DNA of 64,000 nt from Holophagales bacterium (GCA_016699405.1 CP064972.1:4619501-4683500), one strand, 5' to 3'. Shown: positions 9,023-28,015, counted from the first letter of the stretch. Made by a program: numbers and translations. The notes: generated by a model from the sequence alone, not told the origin.

Positions 9023-9391
9023 TCAAATGACCTCGGGCGCGAGCGAGATGATCTTCATGAACCGCCGCTCGCGCAGCTCGCGGGCCACCGGGCCGAACAC
9101 ACGGGTTCCGACCGGCTCCTTGTTGTTGTCGATCAGCACCGCCGCGTTCGTGTCGAAACGGATGTAGCTGCCGTCGCGCCGCCGCTCGGCATTGACCGTA
9201 CGCACGATCACTGCCTTGACCACCGCACCCTTCTTGACGGTCCCGTCGGGCGTCGCCTCCTTAACCGAGGCAGTGATGATGTCCCCGAGCCTGCCGTACT
9301 GGCCGAGGGATCCACCCTTGAGATGGATGCAAGCCACCTTCTTGGCGCCGGAGTTGTCGGCGACTTCGAGAATCGTTCCCATCTGGATCAT
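9023..9391 (-). CDS. rplN: 50S ribosomal protein L14
   Basis: This 122-aa protein at the subunit interface starts MIQMGTILEVADNSGAKKV, diagnostic of L14, and ends with the FMKIISLAPEVI helix. It lies 3 bp after rpsQ. Confidence 0.97.
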   Translation of the reverse strand: MIQMGTILEVADNSGAKKVACIHLKGGSLGQYGRLGDIITASVKEATPDGTVKKGAVVKAVIVRTVNAERRRDGSYIRFDTNAAVLIDNNKEPVGTRVFGPVARELRERRFMKIISLAPEVI

Positions 9392-9394
9392 GGT

Positions 9395-9703
9395 CTACCT
9401 CTCGTCGCCCTGCTTGACGATCCGCTCGACACGCCACCGCTTGAGGCGCGACAACGGCCGGTCCGACGCGATGATCACCTCGTCGCCCACCTTGCACTGG
9501 TTCTTCTCGTCGTGGGCATAGAACTTCGAGGTGCGCTTCGCAAAGCGGTGGTAGAGCGGGTGAGTGATCACCTTCTTCACCGCAACCACCACCGTCTTGT
9601 CCATCTTGTCGCTCACCACCGTGCCGACTTTCGTCTGGCGCCGGCCGCGAGCCGGTGCTGCGCTATCGCTCATCACGGCCTTTCCCGTCTCCACGCTCAT
9701 CAC
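9395..9703 (-). CDS. rpsQ: 30S ribosomal protein S17
   Basis: This 102-aa OB-fold protein binds 16S rRNA. The core VGTVVSDKMDKTVVV is clear. The N-terminus is about 20 residues longer than in E. coli; an internal ATG (MSDSAAP) would shorten it. The first ATG overlaps the rpmC stop. Confidence 0.95.
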   Translation of the reverse strand: MMSVETGKAVMSDSAAPARGRRQTKVGTVVSDKMDKTVVVAVKKVITHPLYHRFAKRTSKFYAHDEKNQCKVGDEVIIASDRPLSRLKRWRVERIVKQGDER

Positions 9704-9891
9704 CGCTTCTCCCGCAGGACCGTCAGGACGCGGGCAAGCTCGCGCCTCGTCTCCCGGATCTTCGAGGGCTTCTCCAGCCGTCGCGTCGCATTCTGCAGGC
9801 GCAGCGCGAAGAGCTGCTCCGCCAGTTCCTTCTCTCTCTGCTGCAGATCGCCGACGGTCTTGTCGCGCAGCTCGCTAGCCTTCATCGCCAT
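9700..9891 (-). CDS. rpmC: 50S ribosomal protein L29
   Basis: This 63-aa helical-hairpin protein near the exit tunnel has the core MKASELRDKTVGDLQQREKE and ends RRELARVLTVLREK. It lies 4 bp after rplP, in the classical S10-operon order. Confidence 0.95.
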   Translation of the reverse strand: MAMKASELRDKTVGDLQQREKELAEQLFALRLQNATRRLEKPSKIRETRRELARVLTVLREKR

Positions 9892-9895
9892 TCTC

Positions 9896-10315
9896 CTACT
9901 TCAGCTCGCTGTGGCGCGAGAGGAAGCGCGTCTTGATTCCCAGCTTGTGGGAGGCCAGCTTCATGGCCTCCTCGGCCACCGCCTGCTCGACCCCTTCGAG
10001 CTCGAACAGCACCCGGCCGGGCTTCACCACGGCCACCCATTCCTCCGGGTTGCCCTTGCCCTTGCCCATGCGGGTTTCGAGCGGCTTCTTGGTGATCGGC
10101 TTGCTCGGGAAGACGCGGATCCACATCTTGCCGCCACGCTTCACGTGGCGGGTGATCGCGATACGACTCGCTTCGATCTGCCGGGCGGTCACCCAGGCCG
10201 GCTCGAGCGCTTGCAGCGCGTAGTCGCCGAAGGCGATGTAGTCGCCTCCCTTGGCGTTCCCGGTCCGCCTCCCGCGATGCTCCTTGCGGAACTTGACCTT
10301 CTTCGGCATCAACAT
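9896..10315 (-). CDS. rplP: 50S ribosomal protein L16
   Basis: This 139-aa protein supports A-site tRNA accommodation. It starts MLMPKKVKFRKEHRGRR and contains GKGNPEEWVAVVKPGRVLFE. It lies between rpsC and rpmC. Confidence 0.97.
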   Translation of the reverse strand: MLMPKKVKFRKEHRGRRTGNAKGGDYIAFGDYALQALEPAWVTARQIEASRIAITRHVKRGGKMWIRVFPSKPITKKPLETRMGKGKGNPEEWVAVVKPGRVLFELEGVEQAVAEEAMKLASHKLGIKTRFLSRHSELK

Positions 10316-10333
10316 GATGACATCGTCCTCCGC

Positions 10334-10987
10334 TTACGCCGTCGCCGCTCGCCGGCCGCGCTCGCGCAGCAGGTCACCCTTGTAAACCCACACCTTGACG
10401 CCGATCACACCATAGGTCGTCCGCGCCTGACCGAAGCCGAAATCGATGTCCGCCTTCAGCGTGTGGAGCGGCAGCCGCCCCTCCTGGTACCACTCGGTCC
10501 GAGCGATCTCGGCGCCGCCGAGCCGGCCGGCGACCATGATCTTCACTCCCTTGGCGCCGAACCGGAAGGCGTTCTCCATCGCCTTCTTCATCGCCTTGCG
10601 GAAGGAGACCCGGCGCTCGAGCTGGCCGGCGATCCACTCGGAGATCAGCTGCGCATCGAGCTCGGGCCGCTGGATCTCCTGGATGTTGATGTGGACTTCG
10701 CGACCGGTCTGCTTAGCCAGGTCGTCACGCAGCTTGTCGACCTCGACGCCGCGCTTGCCGATGATCACTCCGGGACGCGAGGTGTAGATCGTGACTCGCA
10801 GCTTGTCCGCTGCGCGCTCGATGTCGATCTCGCTGACGCCGGCGTGTCCGAGACGCTTCTTGAGCGACTCACGCAGGGCAAGGTCGGAGTGGAGGAGCTT
10901 GGCGTAGTCGCCCTCGGCGTACCAGCGCGAATGCCAAGTCTTGTTGTAGATCAGGCGGAAGCCGTACGGATGAGTTTTCTGGCCCAC
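10334..10987 (-). CDS. rpsC: 30S ribosomal protein S3
   Basis: This 217-aa protein at the mRNA entry channel has the KH-type domain including RPGVIIGKRGVEVDKLRDDL near residues 72-91, and the C-terminal domain with GRLGGAEIARTEWYQEGRLP. Confidence 0.97.
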   Translation of the reverse strand: MGQKTHPYGFRLIYNKTWHSRWYAEGDYAKLLHSDLALRESLKKRLGHAGVSEIDIERAADKLRVTIYTSRPGVIIGKRGVEVDKLRDDLAKQTGREVHINIQEIQRPELDAQLISEWIAGQLERRVSFRKAMKKAMENAFRFGAKGVKIMVAGRLGGAEIARTEWYQEGRLPLHTLKADIDFGFGQARTTYGVIGVKVWVYKGDLLRERGRRAATA

Positions 10988-11013
10988 GATCTTGTTTCCT
11001 CGCGCCTTTGCCT

Positions 11014-11355
11014 TCAGCCCTTGCGTGTGTCGAGCTTGATCGTCACGTGGCTCTGCCGCTTCTGCACCCGGAAGGCACGCCCCATGGTCGCGGGCTGGAT
11101 GCGCTTGAGCATCGGTCCGCCGTCGACGAATGCTTCCTTGACGTAGAGGCGCCCGACGTCGACCGCCTCCTGTCGGTTCTCGGCGTTGGCGATCGCCGAC
11201 TTCAGGAGCTTCTCGAGTGGACGGGCGGCGGACTTCCTCGTCAGGTGGAGGATGCCGACAGCCTCCTCGACGTTCTTGCCGCGGATCAGGTCGACCACGA
11301 GCCGAACCTTCTGCGGTGACGCCTGCAGGTGACGCAGATGAGCAGTCGAGATCAT
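11014..11355 (-). CDS. rplV: 50S ribosomal protein L22
   Basis: This 113-aa protein lines the exit tunnel with an extended beta-hairpin. Typical segments are SPQKVRLVVDLIRGK and the hairpin FVDGGPMLKRIQPATMGRA, where macrolide-resistance changes occur in other bacteria. It lies between rpsS and rpsC. Confidence 0.97.
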   Translation of the reverse strand: MISTAHLRHLQASPQKVRLVVDLIRGKNVEEAVGILHLTRKSAARPLEKLLKSAIANAENRQEAVDVGRLYVKEAFVDGGPMLKRIQPATMGRAFRVQKRQSHVTIKLDTRKG

Positions 11356-11368
11356 TGTCGGTTTCCTA

Positions 11369-11662
11369 TCAAGCCTTCTTCGGAGCCGCGGTCTTCTCCG
11401 CCTTCTTCCCGCTGTGTCCGCGGAAAGTGCGGGTCATCGCGAACTCTCCGAGCTTGTGGCCCACCATGTTCTCGCTGACGTACACGGGGATGAACTTCAT
11501 CCCGTTGTGCACCGCGACGGTGTGGCCGACCATCTCGGGGATGACGGTGGATCGGCGTGACCAGGTCTTGATCACCCGCTTGTCGCCGCTGGAGTTCATG
11601 GCGACGACTTTCTCCTGCAGGTGAGCGTCGATGAAGAAGCCCTTCTTGAGCGAACGGGACAT
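11369..11662 (-). CDS. rpsS: 30S ribosomal protein S19
   Basis: This 97-aa head protein starts MSRSLKKGFFIDAHLQEKV and contains GHKLGEFAMTRTFRGHSGKK, both diagnostic. It forms a complex with S13 (rpsM, also in this window). Confidence 0.97.
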   Translation of the reverse strand: MSRSLKKGFFIDAHLQEKVVAMNSSGDKRVIKTWSRRSTVIPEMVGHTVAVHNGMKFIPVYVSENMVGHKLGEFAMTRTFRGHSGKKAEKTAAPKKA

Positions 11663-11677
11663 CTTGTCTCTCCGTCC

Positions 11678-12505
11678 TTACTTCTGGTTGCGCCGGCGCA
11701 CGATCATCGCCTCCGTGCGCTTGTTGTTACGGGTCTTGAAGCCCTTGGTCGGGACGCCCCAGGGAGTGCAAGGGTGCCGCCCTCCCGAGGTCTTGCCTTC
11801 GCCTCCGCCCATCGGATGGTCGACCGGATTCATCGACACGCCCCGGTTGTGCGGCCGGCGACCAAGCCAGCGGGAACGGCCGGCCTTGCCGTACGACAGG
11901 TTCTCGTGCTCGAGGTTGCCGACCTGTCCGACGGTGGCGTAGCAGTCGATGTTGATCTTCCGGACTTCGCCCGACGGCAGTTTCACCTGGGCGTAGGCCC
12001 CTTCTTTTGCCATGAGCTGCGCACCCGCACCGGCCGCGCGGACCAGCTGTCCGCCCTTGCCGAGCTTCAGCTCGAGATTGTGAACGACCGTGCCGAGGGG
12101 GATCTGCTTCAACGGCAAAGCGTTCCCGACGTTGATCTCGGCCTGCTCGCCGGCCATCACCTGCGCGCCGACCACCAAGCCCTGCGGGCAGAGAATGTAG
12201 CGCTTCTCCCCGTCTGCATAGTGGATCCGGGCGAGGTTCGCCGAACGGTTCGGGTCGTACTCGATCGCCGCGACGGTACCCGGGATGCCCCGCTTGTCAC
12301 GACGAAAATCGATCGTGCGATAGCGCCGCTTGTGACCGCCGCCCCTGAACCACGAGGTGAGCTGTCCACGGTTGTTGCGCCCGCCGGACGACGGCTTGCC
12401 CTCCGTCAGGCTCTTGAGCGGCCTCGACGCGGTGATCTCCTCGAACGTCGAGTAGGACTGAAACCGGCTCGAGGAGTTGATCGGCCTGATCTGCTTGATG
12501 CCCAT
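11678..12505 (-). CDS. rplB: 50S ribosomal protein L2
   Basis: This 275-aa protein is required for subunit association and peptidyl-transferase structure. The conserved GVSMNPVDHPMGGGEGKTSG segment near residues 223-242 includes the critical His. Confidence 0.98.
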   Translation of the reverse strand: MGIKQIRPINSSSRFQSYSTFEEITASRPLKSLTEGKPSSGGRNNRGQLTSWFRGGGHKRRYRTIDFRRDKRGIPGTVAAIEYDPNRSANLARIHYADGEKRYILCPQGLVVGAQVMAGEQAEINVGNALPLKQIPLGTVVHNLELKLGKGGQLVRAAGAGAQLMAKEGAYAQVKLPSGEVRKINIDCYATVGQVGNLEHENLSYGKAGRSRWLGRRPHNRGVSMNPVDHPMGGGEGKTSGGRHPCTPWGVPTKGFKTRNNKRTEAMIVRRRNQK

Positions 12506-12525
12506 GGTCTCTCCGCTCCTGCCGC

Positions 12526-12816
12526 CTACACGATCTCGAGGAAGTCGATCGTCTTTTCGCCAGGTGCCAACCGGACGTAGGCCTTCTTCCAGTCGGGACG
12601 GTGGCCGAAGAAACGACCCTGCCGCCGGAGCTTGCCGTGCACCCGTGCCACTCGCACCTCGGCGACCTTCACTTTGAACTGCGCCTGTACGGCGCGCGCG
12701 ATCTCGATCTTGCTCGCCCGGGCATCGACCTCGAGCGTTACGGTACCGGCCCCTTCGCGCTGCTGCTCCGACTTCTCGGTCAGCAGCGGCCGCCGGATGA
12801 CTTCCTGAATCCTCAT
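12526..12816 (-). CDS. rplW: 50S ribosomal protein L23
   Basis: This 96-aa protein at the tunnel exit docks trigger factor and SRP. It starts MRIQEVIRRPLLTEKSEQQR and includes VRVARVHGKLRRQGRFFGHR. It overlaps rplD by 4 bp. Confidence 0.96.
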   Translation of the reverse strand: MRIQEVIRRPLLTEKSEQQREGAGTVTLEVDARASKIEIARAVQAQFKVKVAEVRVARVHGKLRRQGRFFGHRPDWKKAYVRLAPGEKTIDFLEIV

Positions 12817-13436
12817 GAGCCGAGTACCTCCACCAGCCGCTTGAGCGCGCCCTCGGAGAAGACCAGGTAGCGCCGATCGACGACGTCGTAGACGTTCACG
12901 CCCAGAGCGTCGACCGTCTTGAGCTGCGGATGATTGCGCGACGCGAGCTGAAGCTCTTCGTTGTCCCAGCGATCCACCAGCAAGGTCTTGCCGTCGATGC
13001 CCAGGCCGGAGAGGGCCTGCGCCAGCGCCTTCGTCTTCGGCGTCTCGAGATCGAGACGATCGACGACGACGAGCTTCTCCTCGGCGGCTTTGCGCGAGAG
13101 GGCGGAGCGCAGTGCGTTCTTCTTCTCCCGGACGGAAAGATCCATGGCGTAGCTGCGCGGAACCGGCCCGTGAACCGTGCCGCCCTTGCGCCAGATCGGG
13201 CTGCGGGCGCTGCCCATGCGGGCACGACCGGTCCCCTTCTGCTTCCAGAGCTTCTTGCCGGACCCGCTGACCTCACTGCGCACCTTCGTCTTGTGCGTCC
13301 CGCTGCGAAGGCCCGCGAGGTAAGCCTTGACCGCCAGGTGGATCAGGTGCTCGCGATAGATGCAGCCGAAAACGGACTCGGGCAATTCGATCTCGCCCAC
13401 CCGTTCGTTCTTCAGATTCTTGATGGCAACCTTCAT
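12813..13436 (-). CDS. rplD: 50S ribosomal protein L4
   Basis: This 207-aa tunnel-constriction protein represses the S10 operon in E. coli. The loop KKLWKQKGTGRARMGSARSP near residues 60-79 is diagnostic. The start MKVAIKN at 13434-13436 avoids overlap with rplC. Confidence 0.96.
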   Translation of the reverse strand: MKVAIKNLKNERVGEIELPESVFGCIYREHLIHLAVKAYLAGLRSGTHKTKVRSEVSGSGKKLWKQKGTGRARMGSARSPIWRKGGTVHGPVPRSYAMDLSVREKKNALRSALSRKAAEEKLVVVDRLDLETPKTKALAQALSGLGIDGKTLLVDRWDNEELQLASRNHPQLKTVDALGVNVYDVVDRRYLVFSEGALKRLVEVLGS

Positions 13437-13452
13437 GGCCTGGTCTCTCCCC

Positions 13453-14082
13453 TCAGCCGCGCTTGGCGCGCCGTACCGCCACGTAGGCGTTGCGCGCACC
13501 CGGCACAGCGCCGCGCACGTAGATGAGGTTGCGCTCTTCGTCGATCTTCACCACCAGGAGATTCTTGGTGGTCACCTTCTCCCCACCCATGCGACCGGAG
13601 GAGCGCATTCCCGGGAAGACACGCGACGGATAGGACGAGCCACCGATCGAGCCCGGCGCCCGGTGGAACATCGAGCCGTGGCTCGACCGCCCGCCGCGGA
13701 ACCCATGGCGCTTGACGACGCCCTGGAACCCCTTGCCTTTGCTCTGGCCGACGACGTCGACGAATTCCTTCTCCTGGAAGATCGAGGCCTTGACCTGATC
13801 GCCCTCTTTCCACTCTTCCGCCGTCTCGACGGAGAACTCCGCGACGTGGCGGGTCGGGGGCACACCAGCCTTCTTGAAGTGTCCCAGCTCCGGCCGGCTC
13901 ACCTGGCGCGGCGGCCGCGCCTCGACAAGGCCGATCTGCACGGCTTCGTAGCCGTCGCGAGCCGCCGTGCGGCGCTGCACCACCACGCACGGGCCGGCGG
14001 CGATCACCGTTACCGGAACAGCCGTGCCGTCCGGCTGGAAGATCTGGGTCATGCCCAGCTTGCGTCCGAGAATCCCTTCCAT
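13453..14082 (-). CDS. rplC: 50S ribosomal protein L3
   Basis: This 209-aa protein approaches the peptidyl-transferase centre. It starts MEGILGRKLGMTQIFQPDGT and contains the loop with the methylatable-Gln region (HGSMFHRAPGSIGGSSYPSR). It lies 12 bp after rpsJ. Confidence 0.97.
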   Translation of the reverse strand: MEGILGRKLGMTQIFQPDGTAVPVTVIAAGPCVVVQRRTAARDGYEAVQIGLVEARPPRQVSRPELGHFKKAGVPPTRHVAEFSVETAEEWKEGDQVKASIFQEKEFVDVVGQSKGKGFQGVVKRHGFRGGRSSHGSMFHRAPGSIGGSSYPSRVFPGMRSSGRMGGEKVTTKNLLVVKIDEERNLIYVRGAVPGARNAYVAVRRAKRG

Positions 14083-14094
14083 GATGCGCCCGTC

Positions 14095-14412
<318 letters not shown>

Positions 14413-14447
14413 GGGTCGATCCCTTGCCTCTGCGTTGCGGTAGGCGC

Positions 14448-15653
<1,206 letters not shown>

Positions 15654-15698
15654 CTCTCGTCTCCCGAGTACTTGCCTATTCGTTTGGCAGAAGGGTTG

Positions 15699-17774
15699 TC
15701 AGCCGGCAGCCTTCGCCACGACCTCTTCGCTGACGCTCTTCGGCGCCTGCTCGTAGGCCGAGAATTGCATGGTGTAGCTCGCACGCCCCTGCGAGAGCGA
15801 GCGCACGTCGGTGGCGTAGCCGAACATCTCCGAAAGCGGAACCTTGGCGCTGATGACCTGGACGGAGCCGCGCGGCTCCATGTGCTGGACACGACCACGT
15901 CGCGAGGTCAGGTCGCCGATGATCTCGCCCATGTACTCGTCCGGTGTCACCACCTCGACGGACATGACCGGCTCGAGCAGCGCCGGACGAGCCTTCTTCG
16001 ACGCATCCTGGAAGGCCATGGAACCGGCGATCTTGAAGGCGATCTCCGAGGAGTCGACATCGTGGAAGCTGCCGTCGTAGAGGTCCACTTCGATGCCGGA
16101 CAACGGGAAGCCGGCCAACGGACCGGTCTCCATCGCCTCGCGGATCCCCTGCTCGATCGGCTTGATGAACTCGCGCGGGATGGTGCCGCCGACGATCTCG
16201 TTGTTGAAGACGAAATCCGCCTCGGTGGTCGGACGCAGCTTGATCTTGCAGTGTCCGTACTGCCCGCGGCCGCCCGTCTGCCGGATGAAACGCCCTTCGC
16301 CGTTCGCCTCGGAGGTGATGCACTCCTTGTAGGCAACCTGCGGGCGCCCCACGTTCGCGCCGACATTGAACTCCCGAACCAGGCGATCGGTGATGATCTC
16401 GAGATGCAGCTCGCCCATGCCGGCGATCAACGTCTGCCCGGTATCCGGGTCGGTGTGCACCTTGAAGGTCGGATCTTCCTGCATGAGCTTGCCGAGCGCG
16501 ACCGCCAGCTTCTCCTGGTCGGCCTTGGTCTTCGGCTCGATGGAGACGGTGATCACCGGCTCCGGGAAGCTCATCGCCTCGAGCACGACGGGGTGCGCCG
16601 GATCGCAGATTGTGTCGCCGGTGGTGACGCCCTTGAGGCCCACCGCCGCCGCGATGTCACCCGCCATCACTTCGGCAATTTCCTCGCGCTTGTTCGCGTG
16701 CATGCGAAGGAGGCGACCGATCCGCTCCTTGTTGTCCTTCGACGAGTTGATCACGCCGGTTCCCGACGAAATCTTCCCGGAGTAGACCCGGAAGTAGGCG
16801 AGCTGCCCGACGAACGGATCGCTCATGATCTTGAAGACCAGAGCGGAGAACGGCTCGCTGTCGTCAGCGCGCCGCTCGAGCGGCCGATCGGTGCCGGGCT
16901 CCAACCCGTGCACCGGAGGAATGTCCTCCGGAGAAGGCAGGTAGTCCACCACCGCGTCCAGCAGCGGCTGCACACCCTTGTTCTTGAAGGCGCTGCCGCA
17001 AAGAACCGGCTGCAGGCGATTGCCCACCGTGGCACGCCGGAGCGCCGCCATCAGCTCGCCGACGGAGATCTCGTCTCCCGAGAGGTACTTCTCGAGGAGC
17101 ACGTCGTCCGTCTCGGCGATCGCCTCGACGGCCTTCTCCCGCAGCTCGACGGCCTTCTCCCGATACTCCTCGGGGATCTCGACGCGATCGTAGTCCGCAC
17201 CCTTCGACTCGTCGCGGTAGAGCAGGCCCTGCATGTTCAGCAGATCGATGCAGCCGCGGAAGGTGTCTTCACGCCCCCAGGGAATCTGGATGACGACCGG
17301 GGCGGCATTCAACCGAGACCGCATCATCGAGACGCAGCGGTCGAAGTCAGCGCCGACACGATCCATCTTGTTGACGAAGGCGATGCGCGGAACCCGATAG
17401 CGATCCGCCTGCCGCCATACCGTCTCGGACTGCGGCTCGACTCCCGCCACCGCGTCGAACACCGCGACGGCACCGTCGAGCACGCGCAACGACCGCTCCA
17501 CCTCGACGGTGAAGTCGACGTGCCCAGGCGTGTCGATGATGTTGATCCGATGCTTGTTCCAGGCACAGGTCGTCGCGGCCGCCGTGATCGTGATACCCCG
17601 TTCCTGCTCCTGGGGCATCCAATCCATGGTCGCGGTCCCGTCATGGACCTCACCGATCTTGTAGTTGACCCCCGTGTAGAAGAGGATCCGCTCGGTGGTC
17701 GTCGTCTTTCCGGCATCGATGTGAGCCATGATGCCGATATTGCGCGTTAGCGCCAGGGGAACTTGACGTGCCAT
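15699..17774 (-). CDS. fusA: Elongation factor G
   Basis: This 691-aa translocase GTPase has the P-loop AHIDAGKTTTTERIL near residue 18, followed by DTPGHVDF and NKMDRVG, and domains II-V at the expected positions. The length matches canonical EF-G. It sits in the str operon between rpsG and tuf. Confidence 0.98.
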   Translation of the reverse strand: MARQVPLALTRNIGIMAHIDAGKTTTTERILFYTGVNYKIGEVHDGTATMDWMPQEQERGITITAAATTCAWNKHRINIIDTPGHVDFTVEVERSLRVLDGAVAVFDAVAGVEPQSETVWRQADRYRVPRIAFVNKMDRVGADFDRCVSMMRSRLNAAPVVIQIPWGREDTFRGCIDLLNMQGLLYRDESKGADYDRVEIPEEYREKAVELREKAVEAIAETDDVLLEKYLSGDEISVGELMAALRRATVGNRLQPVLCGSAFKNKGVQPLLDAVVDYLPSPEDIPPVHGLEPGTDRPLERRADDSEPFSALVFKIMSDPFVGQLAYFRVYSGKISSGTGVINSSKDNKERIGRLLRMHANKREEIAEVMAGDIAAAVGLKGVTTGDTICDPAHPVVLEAMSFPEPVITVSIEPKTKADQEKLAVALGKLMQEDPTFKVHTDPDTGQTLIAGMGELHLEIITDRLVREFNVGANVGRPQVAYKECITSEANGEGRFIRQTGGRGQYGHCKIKLRPTTEADFVFNNEIVGGTIPREFIKPIEQGIREAMETGPLAGFPLSGIEVDLYDGSFHDVDSSEIAFKIAGSMAFQDASKKARPALLEPVMSVEVVTPDEYMGEIIGDLTSRRGRVQHMEPRGSVQVISAKVPLSEMFGYATDVRSLSQGRASYTMQFSAYEQAPKSVSEEVVAKAAG

Positions 17775-17867
17775 ACGTTCAACGCGCCACGGAGGCGCTC
17801 CAGTGACCTATCTCGTCAGCAGGCGGCATAAGTAGCGCCAAGGGGTGGCGCCGCGCCGCCTTCGGGG

Positions 17868-18338
17868 TTACCAGCGGTAGTGGGCGAAGGCCTTGTTGGC
17901 CTCAGCCATCCGATGGGTGTCTTCCTTCTTCTTGATAGCCCCGCCACGGCTCTCGGCGGCATCCATGAACTCGCCGGCCAGCTTGAGCCGCATCGTCTTC
18001 TCGCCGCGACTCTGCGCGCTGGCGATCAGCCAGCGGATGGAGAGCGCGAGCTTGCGGGTCGGATGCACTTCGATCGGCACCTGGTAGGTCGATCCGCCGA
18101 CGCGGCGCGACTTCACCTCGACCGCCGGCTTCACGTTCTCGACCGCCCGCTTGAAGACCTTGATCGGGTCATCCTGCGTGCGCTGACGAATCGCCTCCAT
18201 CGCATCGTAGAAGATGCGCTCGGCGGTCGTCTTCTTGCCTTCCCGCATGACCACGTTGATGAACTTGGTCACCAACTGCGACCCGAAAATCGGGTCCGGC
18301 AGAACTTCGCGCTTCGGAACCTCTCTACGCCTCGGCAT
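17868..18338 (-). CDS. rpsG: 30S ribosomal protein S7
   Basis: This 156-aa head-assembly initiator starts MPRRREVPKREVLPDPIFGS and ends EANKAFAHYRW, both typical. In E. coli S7 represses the str operon. It is 14 bp after rpsL. Confidence 0.97.
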   Translation of the reverse strand: MPRRREVPKREVLPDPIFGSQLVTKFINVVMREGKKTTAERIFYDAMEAIRQRTQDDPIKVFKRAVENVKPAVEVKSRRVGGSTYQVPIEVHPTRKLALSIRWLIASAQSRGEKTMRLKLAGEFMDAAESRGGAIKKKEDTHRMAEANKAFAHYRW

Positions 18339-18352
18339 GGCTCACTCCCGCC

Positions 18353-18727
18353 TTACGACTTCGGGCGCTTAGCGCCGTACTTGGAGCGTCCCTGCCGCCG
18401 ATTCTGGACGCCGACCGAGTCCAGGGTGCCCCGAATCACGTGGTAACGGACGCCCGGCAGGTCCTTCACACGACCGCCGCGGATCAGCACGATCGAGTGC
18501 TCCTGGAGGTTGTGGCCCACACCCGGGATGTAGGTCGTGACCTCGATGCCGTTGGTCAAGCGCACTCGCGCGACCTTGCGAAGCGCGGAGTTCGGCTTCT
18601 TCGGCGTCTGGGTATACACACGGACACATACACCGCGTCGTTGCGGAGCCCCCTGCAGAGCCGGGCTCTTCGTCTTCGACACCTGCCGTTGCCGGCTGCG
18701 ACGCACCAGCTGGTGGATCGTCGGCAT
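18353..18727 (-). CDS. rpsL: 30S ribosomal protein S12
   Basis: This 124-aa decoding-centre protein has the streptomycin-related loops PKKPNSALRK (wild-type Lys) and GGRVKDLPGVRYHVIRG. The start MPTIHQLV has an AAGGAG ribosome-binding sequence about 10 bases upstream. An ATG 18 bases further upstream lacks that spacing. It is the first str-operon gene and has a promoter at 18871-18899. Confidence 0.97.
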   Translation of the reverse strand: MPTIHQLVRRSRQRQVSKTKSPALQGAPQRRGVCVRVYTQTPKKPNSALRKVARVRLTNGIEVTTYIPGVGHNLQEHSIVLIRGGRVKDLPGVRYHVIRGTLDSVGVQNRRQGRSKYGAKRPKS

Positions 18728-18870
18728 TCGAAAAATCTCCTTCACCCGCCGCTATCGGCCGGCCTCTAGCCACCGCAGCGGGAAGCGTCCCCGGGGAAGA
18801 ACACCTCGGGACGTGTGATGTCGGCCAGCGGAGCGGCCCTCGAGGAGGGCCTCATCGCGGAACCCGGTGA

Positions 18871-18899
18871 AAGTAACAGAGCCCCCCCCCGCTCGTCAA
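18871..18899 (-). promoter_or_regulatory. Sigma70-type promoter of the str operon
   Basis: On the minus strand, TTGACG (18899-18894) and TTACTT (18876-18871) are separated by exactly 17 bases. It lies in the 194-bp gap between the rpoC stop and rpsL. The spacer contains an uninterrupted run of nine G residues, which could slip and change spacing. Transcription would start near 18864, leaving a leader of about 137 bases before rpsL. Confidence 0.6.
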
Positions 18900-18921
18900 G
18901 CAAGCGAGGGGAAGCCCACTC

Positions 18922-23124
<4,203 letters not shown>

Positions 23125-23163
23125 GGGGGCTTCTCCTTACGCTTCCCAGTCGTTCCGCGTCAC

Positions 23164-27417
<4,254 letters not shown>

Positions 27418-27512
27418 GGGCCGACGTTCTCTCTCTCCCCCTCAAGGGGGGCTGCATGGACCGGGAAGGGGCGCTCGGCGGCGCGACCCGCCACTTCCTT
27501 CCCGCAAGAGGC

Positions 27513-27602
27513 GACACCACGCCCGCCGCGCCGTCGTCGGCGCTAGCTTCGGGCGTGGTGCCCCGCAACGATCGCGCTCCGCCCCCGGGAGGAACGGAGC
27601 GC
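27513..27602 (-). promoter_or_regulatory. Nested hairpins in the rplL-rpoB spacer (candidate attenuator or processing site)
   Basis: The 217-bp rplL-rpoB gap contains a perfect 11-bp inverted repeat (27513-27523 with 27550-27560). It encloses a second perfect 6-bp stem-loop (27526-27531 with 27536-27541). A separate perfect 8-bp stem lies at 27574-27581 with 27595-27602. No T-run follows either stem on the minus strand, so this is not a classical terminator. In E. coli the same gap holds an attenuator and an RNase III site; an equivalent role here is inferred. Confidence 0.5.
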
Positions 27603-27634
27603 AAAGCTCAGTGTCCGCGAGCCTCGTGGCGCAC

Positions 27635-28015
27635 CTACTTGATCTGGGCCTGAGCCCCCGCCTCCTCGAACAGCTTCTTGATCTTCTCGGCCTCGGCCTT
27701 GGAGACCGCTTCCTTGATCTTCGAAGGAGCCCCCTCGACCAGGTCCTTGGCCTCCTTGAGGCCCAGGCTCGTCACTTCGCGAACCACCTTGATCACGTTG
27801 ATCTTCTTGTCGCCGACCGCCGTGAGGATGACGTCGAACTCGGTCTGCTCCTCGACCGGCGCGGCGGCAGCAGCGGCACCCGCGGCAGCGACCGGAACAG
27901 CCGCGGCGGCTGCCGAGACGCCGTAATGCTCCTCGAGCGCCTTGACGAGGTTGTTGAGCTCGAGGACCGACATTCCGTCGATCTGCTGGATGAACTCCTG
28001 AATCGCGATAGCCAT
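27635..28015 (-). CDS. rplL: 50S ribosomal protein L7/L12
   Basis: This 126-aa stalk protein recruits elongation-factor GTPases. It has the N-terminal dimerisation domain, an Ala/Pro/Val-rich hinge (residues 38-52) and the C-terminal domain with EKTEFDVILTAVGDKKINVI-like sequence (here EQTEFDVILT). It lies between rplJ and rpoB. Confidence 0.97.
   Translation of the reverse strand: MAIAIQEFIQQIDGMSVLELNNLVKALEEHYGVSAAAAAVPVAAAGAAAAAAPVEEQTEFDVILTAVGDKKINVIKVVREVTSLGLKEAKDLVEGAPSKIKEAVSKAEAEKIKKLFEEAGAQAQIK

Noticed and set aside
18728..18870. Search for an S7- or S12-binding leader upstream of rpsL
   Set aside because: The leader is GC-rich with several weak stems; none stands out by eye as a ribosomal-protein target.
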